Assembly (NCBI GenBank): GCA_018065125.1
Contig: JAGHTY010000207.1
Coordinates: forward strand, 1 to 35,057
DNA length: 35,057 bases
Direction: 5' to 3'
DNA from: Candidatus Minthousia equi
GTDB lineage: Bacteria > Bacteroidota > Bacteroidia > Bacteroidales > Bacteroidaceae
Shown: positions 1-9,210 of the stretch, piece after piece
Numbering within the stretch: the first letter of the stretch is position 1
Layout of the letters: every line of letters begins with the position of its first letter
Position numbers and translations under genes: made by a program
Notes under the pieces: model-generated
Databases searched by the model: none
Seen by the model: the letters and a program-made list of their open reading frames with translations, nothing else
What the model was told of the DNA's origin: nothing

Positions 1-735
1 GGATTAGGTGATGAGGATACCAGCGAAGACTATCCTTTCCTGACTTCGGATGGTTCTGTACTTTATTTTGCTCAGAAAGGTGGAGAGGACAACTTAGGTG
101 GCTACGATATCTATGTTACTAGAACAGGCAGTAATTCAAGTCGTTACCTAAAACCAGAAAACCTCGGAATGCCATATAACTCTCCATACAACGACTATCT
201 GTTTGTGCTGGATGAGTTTAACGATCTGGGATGGTTGGCAAGCGACCGTTTCCAGGAAGAAGGAAAAGTTTGCATCTATGTGTTTGTTCCTAATGAAAGC
301 CGTCGCCCCTTTGATTATGATAGTGATGATGAAGACCTGATCCGTACTTGTGCCATGCTAAACAATATTGCGGCAACACAACAACTGGATGTGGCAAATC
401 CTGCAGAGGCAAAGGCACGTTTGAAGGCGGCGTTGGCATATAAGCCAAAGGCAAAGGTAAAGAAAGAATTTGAACTGGTGATAGATGATAATCGCACCTA
501 TACTCAATTCTCTGACTTTAGAAATGCACGTGCAAAGGTACAATGCCAGAAGTGGGTAGAAATGAAAAAGGAACTTGCCACCTTGCAGGAATCTTTAGAG
601 GTGAACCGCATCACTTATTCAAATGGAAAGTATAACCTTGCATCTACCATTCGCCAGCAAGAAGCAAGATTCGAGCAGTTGGTAGTAGAAGTACAGGAAA
701 TGGAAAAGCACGTTCGCAATCTGGAATTGCAATAA
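1..735 (+). CDS. C-terminal part of a PD40/WD40-like beta-propeller (TolB-like) protein, truncated by window start
   Basis: Frame 1 is open from base 1 (GLGDEDTSEDYPFLTSDGSVLYFAQKGGEDNLGGYDIYVTR...), with typical PD40 motifs 'P.FTSDG..LYFAS' and 'GGYDIYVT'; stop at 735. Confidence 0.75.
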   Translation, partial: GLGDEDTSEDYPFLTSDGSVLYFAQKGGEDNLGGYDIYVTRTGSNSSRYLKPENLGMPYNSPYNDYLFVLDEFNDLGWLASDRFQEEGKVCIYVFVPNESRRPFDYDSDDEDLIRTCAMLNNIAATQQLDVANPAEAKARLKAALAYKPKAKVKKEFELVIDDNRTYTQFSDFRNARAKVQCQKWVEMKKELATLQESLEVNRITYSNGKYNLASTIRQQEARFEQLVVEVQEMEKHVRNLELQ

Positions 736-836
736 AGGGTTTCAAGTTTTGAGTTATGAGTTGAGTCAGTTAACTTGCTGACCATCTCGAAGCGATAGCT
801 TTGCGTCTTAGCGACTTTGGGGCTAATTATAATACT

Positions 837-1712
837 ATGGAAAAGAAATATTTTGCCCCATCTGAATTGATTATCAATGAAGATGGAACTGTTTTTCATT
901 TACATATAAAACCAGAGAATCTGGCAGATAAAGTGATTCTGGTAGGAGATCCTGGTAGGGTAGAAACCGTAGCGCGGTTTTTTGATTCACGCGAATGTGA
1001 CATCTGCAGTCGTGAGTTCCATACCATAACAGGTAGTTATCATGGAAAGCGAATTACGGTAGTGTCAACGGGTATTGGTTGCGACAATATCGATATTGTC
1101 CTGAATGAACTGGATGCCTTGGCCAATATTGATTTCCAAACCCGTTATGAAAAAGATAAGCTCAGGACCTTGGAACTAGTTAGGATTGGCACATGTGGCG
1201 GCTTGCAACCTTATACTCCACTTGGTACTTTTGTCTGTTCAGAAAAAAGTATTGGGTTTGATGGTTTGCTGAATTTCTATGCTGGCAGAAACGAAGTCTG
1301 TGACCTGCCTTTTGAAGAAAGCTTCAAGCAGCATATGAACTGGAATCCACAATTGTGTGCACCTTATGTTATTGATAGTAACAAGGAATTGCTAGAGCGC
1401 ATCTGTGGTAATGATATGGTAAAGGGTGTAACCATTGCATGTGGCGGTTTCTTTGGTCCTCAGGGCAGGGAATTGCGCATTCCGTTGGCAGATCCTCAGC
1501 AGAATGAAAAGATTGTTTCTTTTGAATACAATGGCTATAAGATAACGAACTTTGAAATGGAGAGTAGCGCCTTGCAGGGGTTGGCAAGGTTGATGGGACA
1601 TAAGGCTATGACGGTTTGCATGGTGGTTGCCAACCGATTGGCAAAAGAGGCAAATAGCGGTTACAAGAATACTATAGGAACGTTGATTGAGAAGGTACTT
1701 GATAGAATTTGA
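837..1712 (+). CDS. nucleoside phosphorylase (uridine phosphorylase-like, PNP_UDP family)
   Basis: MEKKYFAPSELIINEDGTVFHLHIKPENLADKVILVGDPGRVE...; 'VGDPGR' and 'NFEMESSAL' motifs. ATG at 837 preferred over the ORF-track start at 801. Confidence 0.85.
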   Translation: MEKKYFAPSELIINEDGTVFHLHIKPENLADKVILVGDPGRVETVARFFDSRECDICSREFHTITGSYHGKRITVVSTGIGCDNIDIVLNELDALANIDFQTRYEKDKLRTLELVRIGTCGGLQPYTPLGTFVCSEKSIGFDGLLNFYAGRNEVCDLPFEESFKQHMNWNPQLCAPYVIDSNKELLERICGNDMVKGVTIACGGFFGPQGRELRIPLADPQQNEKIVSFEYNGYKITNFEMESSALQGLARLMGHKAMTVCMVVANRLAKEANSGYKNTIGTLIEKVLDRI

Positions 1713-1732
1713 TTCTTTACATAAACATAAAT

Positions 1733-1774
1733 AAAAAAAGAGTTGGAAACCATGTGGAATCCAACTCTTTTTTT
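1733..1774. terminator. bidirectional intrinsic terminator between convergent genes
   Basis: AAAAAAAGAGTTGGA-aaccatgtgga-TCCAACTCTTTTTTT: perfect long inverted repeat with A-tract/T-tract, between converging genes. Confidence 0.9.
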
Positions 1775-1792
1775 GTATGTGGTAATCTATAA

Positions 1793-4147
1793 TTACTTGC
1801 TTAACATAGCATCCATGTTAGCAGCAGCACGACGGCCATCACCCATTGCAAGGATAACGGTAGCACCACCACGAACAATATCACCACCAGCAAAGATGGT
1901 TGGGATGTTACTCTGCATCTGCTCGTTAACAGCAATGGTATTCTTGCGACCCAATTCCAAACCTTCAACAGACTTAGGAACGATTGGGTTAGGAGATACA
2001 CCTACTGCTACTACTGCAAAGTCTACGTCCAGAGTTACGGTTGCACCTGGGATGGCAACTGGAGAACGACGACCACTAGCATCAGGCTCGCCCAACTCCA
2101 TCTTCTGCAGGATTACCTGCTTAACAGCACCCTTCTCATCAGCAATGTACTCTAATGGGTTATGCAAGGTCAGGAATTCAATACCTTCTTCCTTAGCGTG
2201 CTTAACTTCTTCTGCACGTGCAGGCATTTCCTTGTCAGAACGACGGTAAACAATCCATACCTTCTCGGCACCCAGACGCTTAGCGGTACGGCAGCTATCC
2301 ATTGCTGTGTTACCACCACCAACTACCATTACGTTCTTACCCTTCATGATAGGAGTATCGAACTCTGGGTTAGATGCATCCATCAGGTTGATACGGGTTA
2401 GGTACTCGTTTGATGACATGATACCTGTGCTGTTCTCTCCTGGGATACCCATGAAGTTAGGCAGACCAGCACCGCTGGCAATGAAGATGCCCTTGTAACC
2501 TTCTGCCTCCAAATCAGCAACGCTGATAGTCTTTCCGATTACGCAGTCCTTGATGAAGTTAACACCCAGCTTCTCTAGGTTCTGGATTTCAACGTCAACA
2601 ATCTTGTTAGGCAAACGGAACTCAGGAATACCATATTTCAATACACCACCGATTTCGTGCAATGCCTCGAATACGGTAACGTCGTAACCATTCTTGATCA
2701 TATCGCCTGCGAAGCTCAAGCCTGCAGGACCAGAACCTACAACAGCAACCTTGATACCCTTTGCTGGTGCCTTCTCTGGCAGAGAAATGTTGCCACTCTC
2801 ACGCTCGTAGTCGGCAACGAAACGCTCAAGGTTACCAATAGCTACAGCTGGCTCGTTCATCTTCAAGTGAATACACTGACTCTCGCATTGCTTCTCCTGA
2901 GGACAAACACGACCACAAACTGCAGGAAGGGCAGAAGTTGACTTCAATACCTTTGCAGCATCCAGGAAGTGACCACGTTCTACGTTCTTTACGAATGAAG
3001 GAATGTTGATGCTTACAGGACAACCCTGCATACAGGTTGGGTTCTTACAATCCAGACAGCGCTTAGCTTCGGTCAATGCCTGCTCTACGGTCAGGCCAGT
3101 GTTAACCTCTTCTACACGGGTTGTAGCACGATATACAGGATCCAGTTCGCCCATTACGCAACGCTCGATAGCAGTACGCTCTTTTGGTTTCATGCTCTTC
3201 TGCAATTCCTTACGCCATTCAGCATCGCGGTTGGTCAGTTCTGCCAAAGATGCCTTTCCATCCTCTGCAGCAGGAGCAGGAATATCGACAGTCTTAGCTT
3301 CGGCCTTCTGTGAAGTGCAGCAGCAAACATGTTCTTCCAGCTTCTTCATTTCCTCGATCTCGATAGGCTTGAAGGCACCCATACGCTTGAACATCTCATC
3401 GAAGTCAACCTGATGACCATCGAATTCAGGACCATCAACGCATACGAATTTCATCTTGCCACCTACGGTGATACGACAAGCACCACACATACCTGTACCA
3501 TCTACCATGATAGTGTTCAATGATACATCGGTAGGGATTTCATATTTCTTTGTAAGCAGACAGCAGAACTTCATCATGATAGCAGGACCGATGGCGAAGC
3601 ACTTGTCTACCTTCTCACGCTGGATTACGCTCTCAATACCAACGGTTACAACACCCTGGTTTCCGTATGAACCATCATCAGTCATGATGATTACCTCATC
3701 AGAATACTTGCGAACTTCTTCTTCAAGGATAATAAGTTCCTTGGTACGGCCAGCCAATACAGAGATAACTCGGTTACCTGCTTCCTTCAAGGCCTTGATG
3801 ATAGGCAACATTGGAGCTACACCAACACCACCTCCAGCACATACTACAGTACCGAAGTTGTCGATGTGGGTTGCCTGTCCTAGAGGACCAACAACGTCGA
3901 GGATCATATCGCCCTCGTTCATACGGCAAAGCTTGGTTGAGGTCAAACCTACGGTTTGTACAACAAGTGTGATGGTTCCAGTTTCAAGGTTTGAATCCGC
4001 AATGGTCAGAGGGATACGCTCACCCTTCTCATCTACACGGATAATCACGAAGTGACCTGCACGACGTGATTTTGCAATCAGAGGAGCTTCAACCTCCAAA
4101 AGGAAAACCTTCTCTGAAAATTGCTGTTTGCGTACAATTCTATTCAT
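1793..4147 (-). CDS. fused NfnA-NfnB type protein: ferredoxin-NADP reductase-like N-terminal module + NADPH-dependent glutamate synthase small-subunit-like C-terminal module
   Basis: N-terminal FAD/NAD reductase with 'GTGMCGACRITVGG' cluster motif, then 'CLDCKNPTCMQGCPV', 'VVGSGPAGLSFA', 'VVGGGNTAMDSCRTAKRLGAEKVWIVYRRSDKEMPARAEE'. Confidence 0.9.
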   Translation of the reverse strand: MNRIVRKQQFSEKVFLLEVEAPLIAKSRRAGHFVIIRVDEKGERIPLTIADSNLETGTITLVVQTVGLTSTKLCRMNEGDMILDVVGPLGQATHIDNFGTVVCAGGGVGVAPMLPIIKALKEAGNRVISVLAGRTKELIILEEEVRKYSDEVIIMTDDGSYGNQGVVTVGIESVIQREKVDKCFAIGPAIMMKFCCLLTKKYEIPTDVSLNTIMVDGTGMCGACRITVGGKMKFVCVDGPEFDGHQVDFDEMFKRMGAFKPIEIEEMKKLEEHVCCCTSQKAEAKTVDIPAPAAEDGKASLAELTNRDAEWRKELQKSMKPKERTAIERCVMGELDPVYRATTRVEEVNTGLTVEQALTEAKRCLDCKNPTCMQGCPVSINIPSFVKNVERGHFLDAAKVLKSTSALPAVCGRVCPQEKQCESQCIHLKMNEPAVAIGNLERFVADYERESGNISLPEKAPAKGIKVAVVGSGPAGLSFAGDMIKNGYDVTVFEALHEIGGVLKYGIPEFRLPNKIVDVEIQNLEKLGVNFIKDCVIGKTISVADLEAEGYKGIFIASGAGLPNFMGIPGENSTGIMSSNEYLTRINLMDASNPEFDTPIMKGKNVMVVGGGNTAMDSCRTAKRLGAEKVWIVYRRSDKEMPARAEEVKHAKEEGIEFLTLHNPLEYIADEKGAVKQVILQKMELGEPDASGRRSPVAIPGATVTLDVDFAVVAVGVSPNPIVPKSVEGLELGRKNTIAVNEQMQSNIPTIFAGGDIVRGGATVILAMGDGRRAAANMDAMLSK

Positions 4148-4194
4148 TAGTTGTTTAGCTAGTTGTGGTTATACTATATATTTTTTACTACAAA

Positions 4195-5511
4195 TTAGTC
4201 GATGATGTCGAATCCTGTAAATGCCTGCAACGCTTTTGGAATCTTGATGCCTTCTGGAGTCTGGTTGTTTTCAAGCAAGGCAGCAACTATACGTGGAAGT
4301 GCAAGTGCAGAACCATTCAAGGTGTGACAAAGTTCGGTCTTCTTGTCTGCTGTGCGGTAACGGCACTTCAAGCGGTTTGCCTGATAGGTGTCGAAGTTTG
4401 ATACAGAAGAAACCTCAAGCCAACGACCCTGAGCTTCAGAATATACCTCGAAGTCATAGCAGATGGCAGAAGTAAAACTCTGGTCACCACCACAAAGACG
4501 AAGAATACGGTATGGCAAATCTAGTTTCTGCAACAAACCTTCAACATGTGCCAACATTTCCTTGTGGCTTTCAGCAGAATGCTCTGGAGTATCGATACGA
4601 ACGATTTCAATCTTTGAGAACTCGTGCAAGCGGTTCAAACCACGAACGTCCTTTCCGTAAGAACCTGCTTCGCGACGGAAACATTGGGTGTAGGCACAAT
4701 TCTTGATTGGCAACTCCTTCTCATCAAGGATAACGTCACGATAGATATTGGTTACAGGAACCTCGGCAGTTGGGATTAGGTATAGGTCGTCAAGGTTGCA
4801 ATGGTACATCTGACCTTCCTTGTCTGGTAACTGACCAGTTCCATAACCTGATGCAGCATTAACAACTGTAGGAGGCATGATTTCCTCATAGCCAGCCTTG
4901 CTTGCCTCTGCTAGGAAGAAATTAATAAGCGCACGCTGCAGCTGAGCACCCTTTCCGCGGTATACAGGGAAACCTGCACCTGTAATCTTAACACCTAAGT
5001 CAAAATCGATGAGGTTGTATTTCTTTGCCAATTCCCAATGAGGAAGCTTTGCATCGTCGTTGCCTGGGTTAGCAGTCCAGTTGCCAACGGTATCTTCGCC
5101 AACCACACAATCCTTCAGGTTAGATTTTACTACCCAGTTGTCTTCTGCACATGAACCTTCTGGAACTTCATCGTAAGGGATGTTAGGGATGGTGCAAAGC
5201 AATGTGGTGAGTTCTTCTTGTGCCTGATTCATCTGCTCCTGCAGATCCTTGTTGGCTTCTTTCAGCTCGGCTACGCGTGCCTTTGCTTTTTCAGCCTCTT
5301 CCTTCTGACCTTGCTTCATGAAAGCGCCAATGGTCTTTGAAAGCTTGTTGGCCTCAGCCAGATTGTTGTCAAGGATGTTCTGGGTAGAACGACGCTTTGC
5401 ATCGATTTCCTGAACCTTTGCGATGGCAGCTTCAGCATCACCAAAGTGCTTCTTCTTTAAACCGGCAATGACCTTGTCAGTTTGCTCATTGATTAATTTA
5501 AGTGTAAGCAT
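4195..5511 (-). CDS. serS: seryl-tRNA synthetase
   Basis: N-terminal coiled coil, class II aaRS motifs ('FRREAGSYGKDVRGLNRLHEFSKIEIV', 'EVSSVSNFDTYQANRLKCRYR', 'LNGSALALPRIVAALLENNQ'). Confidence 0.97.
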   Translation of the reverse strand: MLTLKLINEQTDKVIAGLKKKHFGDAEAAIAKVQEIDAKRRSTQNILDNNLAEANKLSKTIGAFMKQGQKEEAEKAKARVAELKEANKDLQEQMNQAQEELTTLLCTIPNIPYDEVPEGSCAEDNWVVKSNLKDCVVGEDTVGNWTANPGNDDAKLPHWELAKKYNLIDFDLGVKITGAGFPVYRGKGAQLQRALINFFLAEASKAGYEEIMPPTVVNAASGYGTGQLPDKEGQMYHCNLDDLYLIPTAEVPVTNIYRDVILDEKELPIKNCAYTQCFRREAGSYGKDVRGLNRLHEFSKIEIVRIDTPEHSAESHKEMLAHVEGLLQKLDLPYRILRLCGGDQSFTSAICYDFEVYSEAQGRWLEVSSVSNFDTYQANRLKCRYRTADKKTELCHTLNGSALALPRIVAALLENNQTPEGIKIPKALQAFTGFDIID

Positions 5512-5545
5512 ATGTATGATTTATTTCTTTTTTTACTAACAATTT

Positions 5546-5554
5546 GCAAAATTA
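5546..5554 (-). promoter_or_regulatory. Bacteroidetes -7 promoter element for serS
   Basis: Minus strand reads TAATTTTGC (TAnnTTTGC) with a TTG about 20 nt upstream, 35 nt before the serS start. Confidence 0.55.
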
Positions 5555-5590
5555 CAAAAAATCATAGCCTTACACAATAAAAAACGACAA

Positions 5591-5626
5591 AAAAAAGAGC
5601 CTTTCCCTACGGGAAAAGCTCTTTTG
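5591..5626. terminator. intrinsic terminator downstream of rplU-rpmA
   Basis: AAAAAAGAGCctTTCCC-tac-GGGAAaaGCTCTTTT: stem with A/T tracts. Confidence 0.85.
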
Positions 5627-5648
5627 TCGAGAATATTTTGGTATTCGA

Positions 5649-5909
5649 TTATGCTTCAGCTGGAACAACAGAAACAAAGCTTCTGTTCAAACGTCCCTTC
5701 TTGAACATTACAGTACCATCTACCAAAGCGTACAGAGTGTGGTCGCTACCCATGCCTACGTTAGTAGAAGGGTTGTGAACTGTACCACGCTGACGAACGA
5801 TGATATTACCTGCCTTGCAAGCCTGACCACCGAAAATCTTAACGCCTAATCTCTTACTTGCTGACTCACGGCCGTTCTTAGAACTACCAACACCTTTTTT
5901 ATGTGCCAT
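5649..5909 (-). CDS. rpmA: 50S ribosomal protein L27
   Basis: [43 protein letters not shown]. Confidence 0.98.
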   Translation of the reverse strand: MAHKKGVGSSKNGRESASKRLGVKIFGGQACKAGNIIVRQRGTVHNPSTNVGMGSDHTLYALVDGTVMFKKGRLNRSFVSVVPAEA

Positions 5910-5933
5910 TTCTTGTTCCTCCTATAAAATTAA

Positions 5934-6251
5934 TTAAGCGATAACTGATTTGATTGCCAACTCGGTGAACTGCTGACGATGACCGTTCAACTTGCGATGA
6001 CCCTTACGACGCTTCTTGTGGAATACCAGAACTTTCTCACCCTTTACCAGTGGAGTTACTACTTCTGCTACTACCTTTGCACCTTCTACGGCAGGAGCAC
6101 CTACGGTAATTGCACCATTGTTGTCAACCAACAAAACTTTCTCAAATTCAACAGTTGCATTAGCTTCTGCATCAGCAATGTGATGTACGAAAAGCTTCTT
6201 GCCTTCCTCAGCCTTGAACTGCTGACCGTTAATCTCTACGATTGCGTACAT
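5934..6251 (-). CDS. rplU: 50S ribosomal protein L21
   Basis: [25 protein letters not shown]... [28 protein letters not shown]. Confidence 0.97.
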   Translation of the reverse strand: MYAIVEINGQQFKAEEGKKLFVHHIADAEANATVEFEKVLLVDNNGAITVGAPAVEGAKVVAEVVTPLVKGEKVLVFHKKRRKGHRKLNGHRQQFTELAIKSVIA

Positions 6252-6342
6252 TTTATTTATTACTTAAACGGGTTTTCTCCGGGAGGTGGATTTTCAACAC
6301 TTAAAATCTCTTGCTTCGAACCCCCAACGGACCAAATCGGGT

Positions 6343-6375
6343 GCAAAATTAATACAATGTTTTGGATTACCCAAA
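6343..6375 (-). promoter_or_regulatory. rplU-rpmA promoter
   Basis: Minus strand TTTG (6375-6372) - N20 - TAATTTTGC (6351-6343), matching the Bacteroidetes -33/-7 consensus; predicted 5' UTR about 85 nt. Confidence 0.7.
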
Positions 6376-6398
6376 ACTTTCTGTGGTTTTCTTTTCTA

Positions 6399-6947
6399 TT
6401 ATTTTACAACTCCACCTGCTACCCATGTCCTTTGGTAGTAACTTGAACGTAAATCATCTATTCTTACGCCTTTACTGCTGCTGGCATGAATAAACATACA
6501 GTCGCCAAGATAGATACCCACATGGGTTACCTTTTTCGTCTTTCCTGTTGCAAAGAATACTAGGTCGCCTATCTGAAGTTCATTGCCATTGATGTAGTAG
6601 GCAATGTCTTTCATATATTGGTCATTGCTGCTTCTGTGCAGCTGCTTTCCGTAAACTTTAAGGAATACTTGGCAAACAAATCCAGAACAGTCAACGCCTC
6701 TCTTATCATTACCTCCATAGCGATAGGGAACACCTATCCACGAATTGGTTTCCTTGTATAACTCACGTGCCAGATGCTTGTCGGTTGAGGTAGGAGTGTA
6801 GACATTTGTATTGGTGTTTACGTTTACGTTGTAATTGTTGTGAGTGTAGATGTCGTCTTCTCCATAGATGTAGCGACGTGAACGGCAAGAGGCGAAAGCC
6901 AAAAGCAGCACAACGCATATCGTGTATTGAAAAAACGACTTACTCAT
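6399..6947 (-). CDS. NlpC/P60 (C40) family lipoprotein peptidase
   Basis: Lipobox 'LLAFASC'; 'RYGGNDKRGVDCSGFV' catalytic Cys motif, 'THVGIYLGDCMFIHAS' His motif. Confidence 0.9.
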   Translation of the reverse strand: MSKSFFQYTICVVLLLAFASCRSRRYIYGEDDIYTHNNYNVNVNTNTNVYTPTSTDKHLARELYKETNSWIGVPYRYGGNDKRGVDCSGFVCQVFLKVYGKQLHRSSNDQYMKDIAYYINGNELQIGDLVFFATGKTKKVTHVGIYLGDCMFIHASSSKGVRIDDLRSSYYQRTWVAGGVVK

Positions 6948-6950
6948 GTT

Positions 6951-7682
6951 TTAATCCTTAATTTCGAAATACTCTTCCAGTTCCTTTTCTGCAGAGTTGT
7001 TTTCGTTCATGATGTCACGAATAATCACACCATTCTCCAACAGGGCAATGCGAGGGCAGATGTCGGTAGTGTGATTCAGGTTGTGACTAGAAATCAGGAT
7101 AGTTGCACCTGTTTCCTTGTTGTATTGCTGAAGAATGTGCTTGATGGCACTCTGAGAACTAGGGTCAAGGAAATTGAATGGCTCATCCAGAATCAGCACC
7201 TTTGGCTGTTGAATCATGGCAGCAATGATGCCCACCTTCTGCTTGTTAACGGCAGAAAGATTACGAATCAGTTTCTTCTGACCTAAAACCTCACCATTCA
7301 TGAATCTTTCATATAAAGCGAGATGTGCCTCTAGTGCATCTTGTGAAACACCACAGATTTTTGCTACAAAAGCAAAGTATTCATCTGGTGTAAGGTAATC
7401 TATCAGGAAACCCTCATCAATGAAGGAACCTGTCCATTCTTTCCAGTCTTCTGTGGTTTTTACGTCAATGTCCACTTGCTGCTCCTGGAAATTTCCTACC
7501 ATTCTAACGGTTCCCTCATCAGCCTTGATAAGGTCCATGATCAGACGGAACAAGGTACTTTTACCTGCACCATTGTTTCCTACCAATCCCAGCAGGTCGC
7601 CGCTGTGAATGGTGTAGTTAGGTATATTTACGGCACATTTCTCGCCGAAATTCTTCTTAAGATTTTCAATAACAATATCCAT
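6951..7682 (-). CDS. ABC transporter ATP-binding protein
   Basis: MDIVIENLKKNFGEKCAVNIPNYTIHSGDLLGLVGNNGAGKSTLFRL (Walker A), 'VLILDEPFNFLDP' (Walker B). ATG at 7682 preferred over the ORF-track start at 7844. Confidence 0.9.
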   Translation of the reverse strand: MDIVIENLKKNFGEKCAVNIPNYTIHSGDLLGLVGNNGAGKSTLFRLIMDLIKADEGTVRMVGNFQEQQVDIDVKTTEDWKEWTGSFIDEGFLIDYLTPDEYFAFVAKICGVSQDALEAHLALYERFMNGEVLGQKKLIRNLSAVNKQKVGIIAAMIQQPKVLILDEPFNFLDPSSQSAIKHILQQYNKETGATILISSHNLNHTTDICPRIALLENGVIIRDIMNENNSAEKELEEYFEIKD

Positions 7683-7693
7683 ATCGTTGTGTT

Positions 7694-9202
7694 TTACTGA
7701 CGTGAAGAACGGAATCCTTCCATGTTGGTATATCTGCGTTTCATGAAACGCTGGTAAATATTCTGAATCCAAATTCTGTGGGTTGCCAAACCGATAAGGC
7801 CCAGCACACACATGCCTGCATAGCCACCTGTAGTACCTAAGCATACAATTAGTATCTTTTCTATCATCAAAGGTACAAACATAGCCACAAGGCTAACTAC
7901 TTGCTGTACCCAGTTTCCTTGCTTGCCCGTGAGCTTGGCGTTCAGGGGCAATGTGCTGTTGTTATAAACTGCCATCTGGAAGATGCTAGGGTATATAACG
8001 CCTGCAGTAAACAACAGATATCCTAGGCTCATCATGAACTCGATTTTTCCGGTAAAGATGGGAATCAAGGTAATGAAGAATGGTACCAACAGCAATAGTA
8101 CATTAAAGTAGTATTTTGCACAAAGCAATGAGTAGATACTCTCGCGTCGGCTCATTAATCCGTCTATGTAATTGCCTTCATGACACATGATGGTAACCAA
8201 TGTCATCATACCTAATACTACAAAGCTGTACATGCAGATAAAGCTGGTCATGAAAGCGCCATCATACACAGATGTAAATGCCAATGCCAAACTGAATAGT
8301 ACCATGAATGCCACACCGATGAAGAATTGCTGTTTTACCGGCTTGTTGCGCATCCTCAACTTTATTTCCAGCTTTAGGTATTCACCCATAGCGCCATACT
8401 TGTTCAGGAACTTGATGTCGCTGGTATTCTTAACAACAACCTCTTCTACCTTGCCGATTTCCTTGTAGATCATGCCTGCTTGAAGCTTGCGTGTCAACAG
8501 GAAGAAGATTACGATGACGGCAATTTGTGGCAACCAAGACAAAGGATTCCAGAAGATGCATTGCTCTAACCAGTCGGTAAACAAATATCCTAGTGTGTTG
8601 GTTTCTGGAAGGATGGTAGCCAATACTATTGCTGCATGGCAAACCAATGGTAGCAGAATCCAGATCAGTTTCTTCAGAATAAGGGTTCGGCAGAATTGGT
8701 AGATATAACTGTTTGCCACTATCAGTAGCCAATAGCCAAACAACCAACCCAATACTCCTGCCATTCCATAGTATTTAAGGATGGCAACAAGAGCAAACGG
8801 TACCAAGAAAAACATCCAGAAAAGATTACCTAATGTCAATCCATTACGGAAGAGATACATGTTGGTAATGAAGTTTTTATGGATGGGTAGGGTTATGTAA
8901 GGCTTTATCTGCTGAGCAGGTGTTTCCTGGAACATGAACCTTGTCCAGAAATCAACTATCAGCAAGTAAAAGAACCCACTATCCAGAACGTGGAATGCCG
9001 CCATTGAACGCATGGTAGATTCAAATGCAAGAGGCAAGGTGGCACCCAGCAGCATTAGGATTCCTGCAAAATATACAATCATGAAATAACCCATGAACTT
9101 GGCAAACTTGTTCTTCTCGAACATGGGATGCCTTTTGTTCTTGAGCTTGTCATTCTGCCTTAGCAGTTTGTATAGCTGAAAGTTGGTTAGTTTCTGTTTC
9201 AT
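7694..9202 (-). CDS. DUF5687-like multi-TM protein, likely permease partner of the adjacent ABC ATPase
   Basis: Many hydrophobic segments, N-terminus 'MKQKLTNFQLYKLLRQNDKLKNKRHPMFEKN', directly upstream of the ATPase gene (11 nt gap). Confidence 0.75.
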   Translation of the reverse strand: MKQKLTNFQLYKLLRQNDKLKNKRHPMFEKNKFAKFMGYFMIVYFAGILMLLGATLPLAFESTMRSMAAFHVLDSGFFYLLIVDFWTRFMFQETPAQQIKPYITLPIHKNFITNMYLFRNGLTLGNLFWMFFLVPFALVAILKYYGMAGVLGWLFGYWLLIVANSYIYQFCRTLILKKLIWILLPLVCHAAIVLATILPETNTLGYLFTDWLEQCIFWNPLSWLPQIAVIVIFFLLTRKLQAGMIYKEIGKVEEVVVKNTSDIKFLNKYGAMGEYLKLEIKLRMRNKPVKQQFFIGVAFMVLFSLALAFTSVYDGAFMTSFICMYSFVVLGMMTLVTIMCHEGNYIDGLMSRRESIYSLLCAKYYFNVLLLLVPFFITLIPIFTGKIEFMMSLGYLLFTAGVIYPSIFQMAVYNNSTLPLNAKLTGKQGNWVQQVVSLVAMFVPLMIEKILIVCLGTTGGYAGMCVLGLIGLATHRIWIQNIYQRFMKRRYTNMEGFRSSRQ

Positions 9203-9210
9203 AGTGAAGT

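Noticed and set aside
3456-4055. 199-aa plus-strand ORF (and others at 1743-3413)
   Set aside because: Antisense shadow of the fused NfnAB gene.
6308-6330. tRNA remnant (GGGGGTTCGAAGC on minus strand)
   Set aside because: Only a T-loop-like string; no cloverleaf partners. Better explained as the rplU leader helix.
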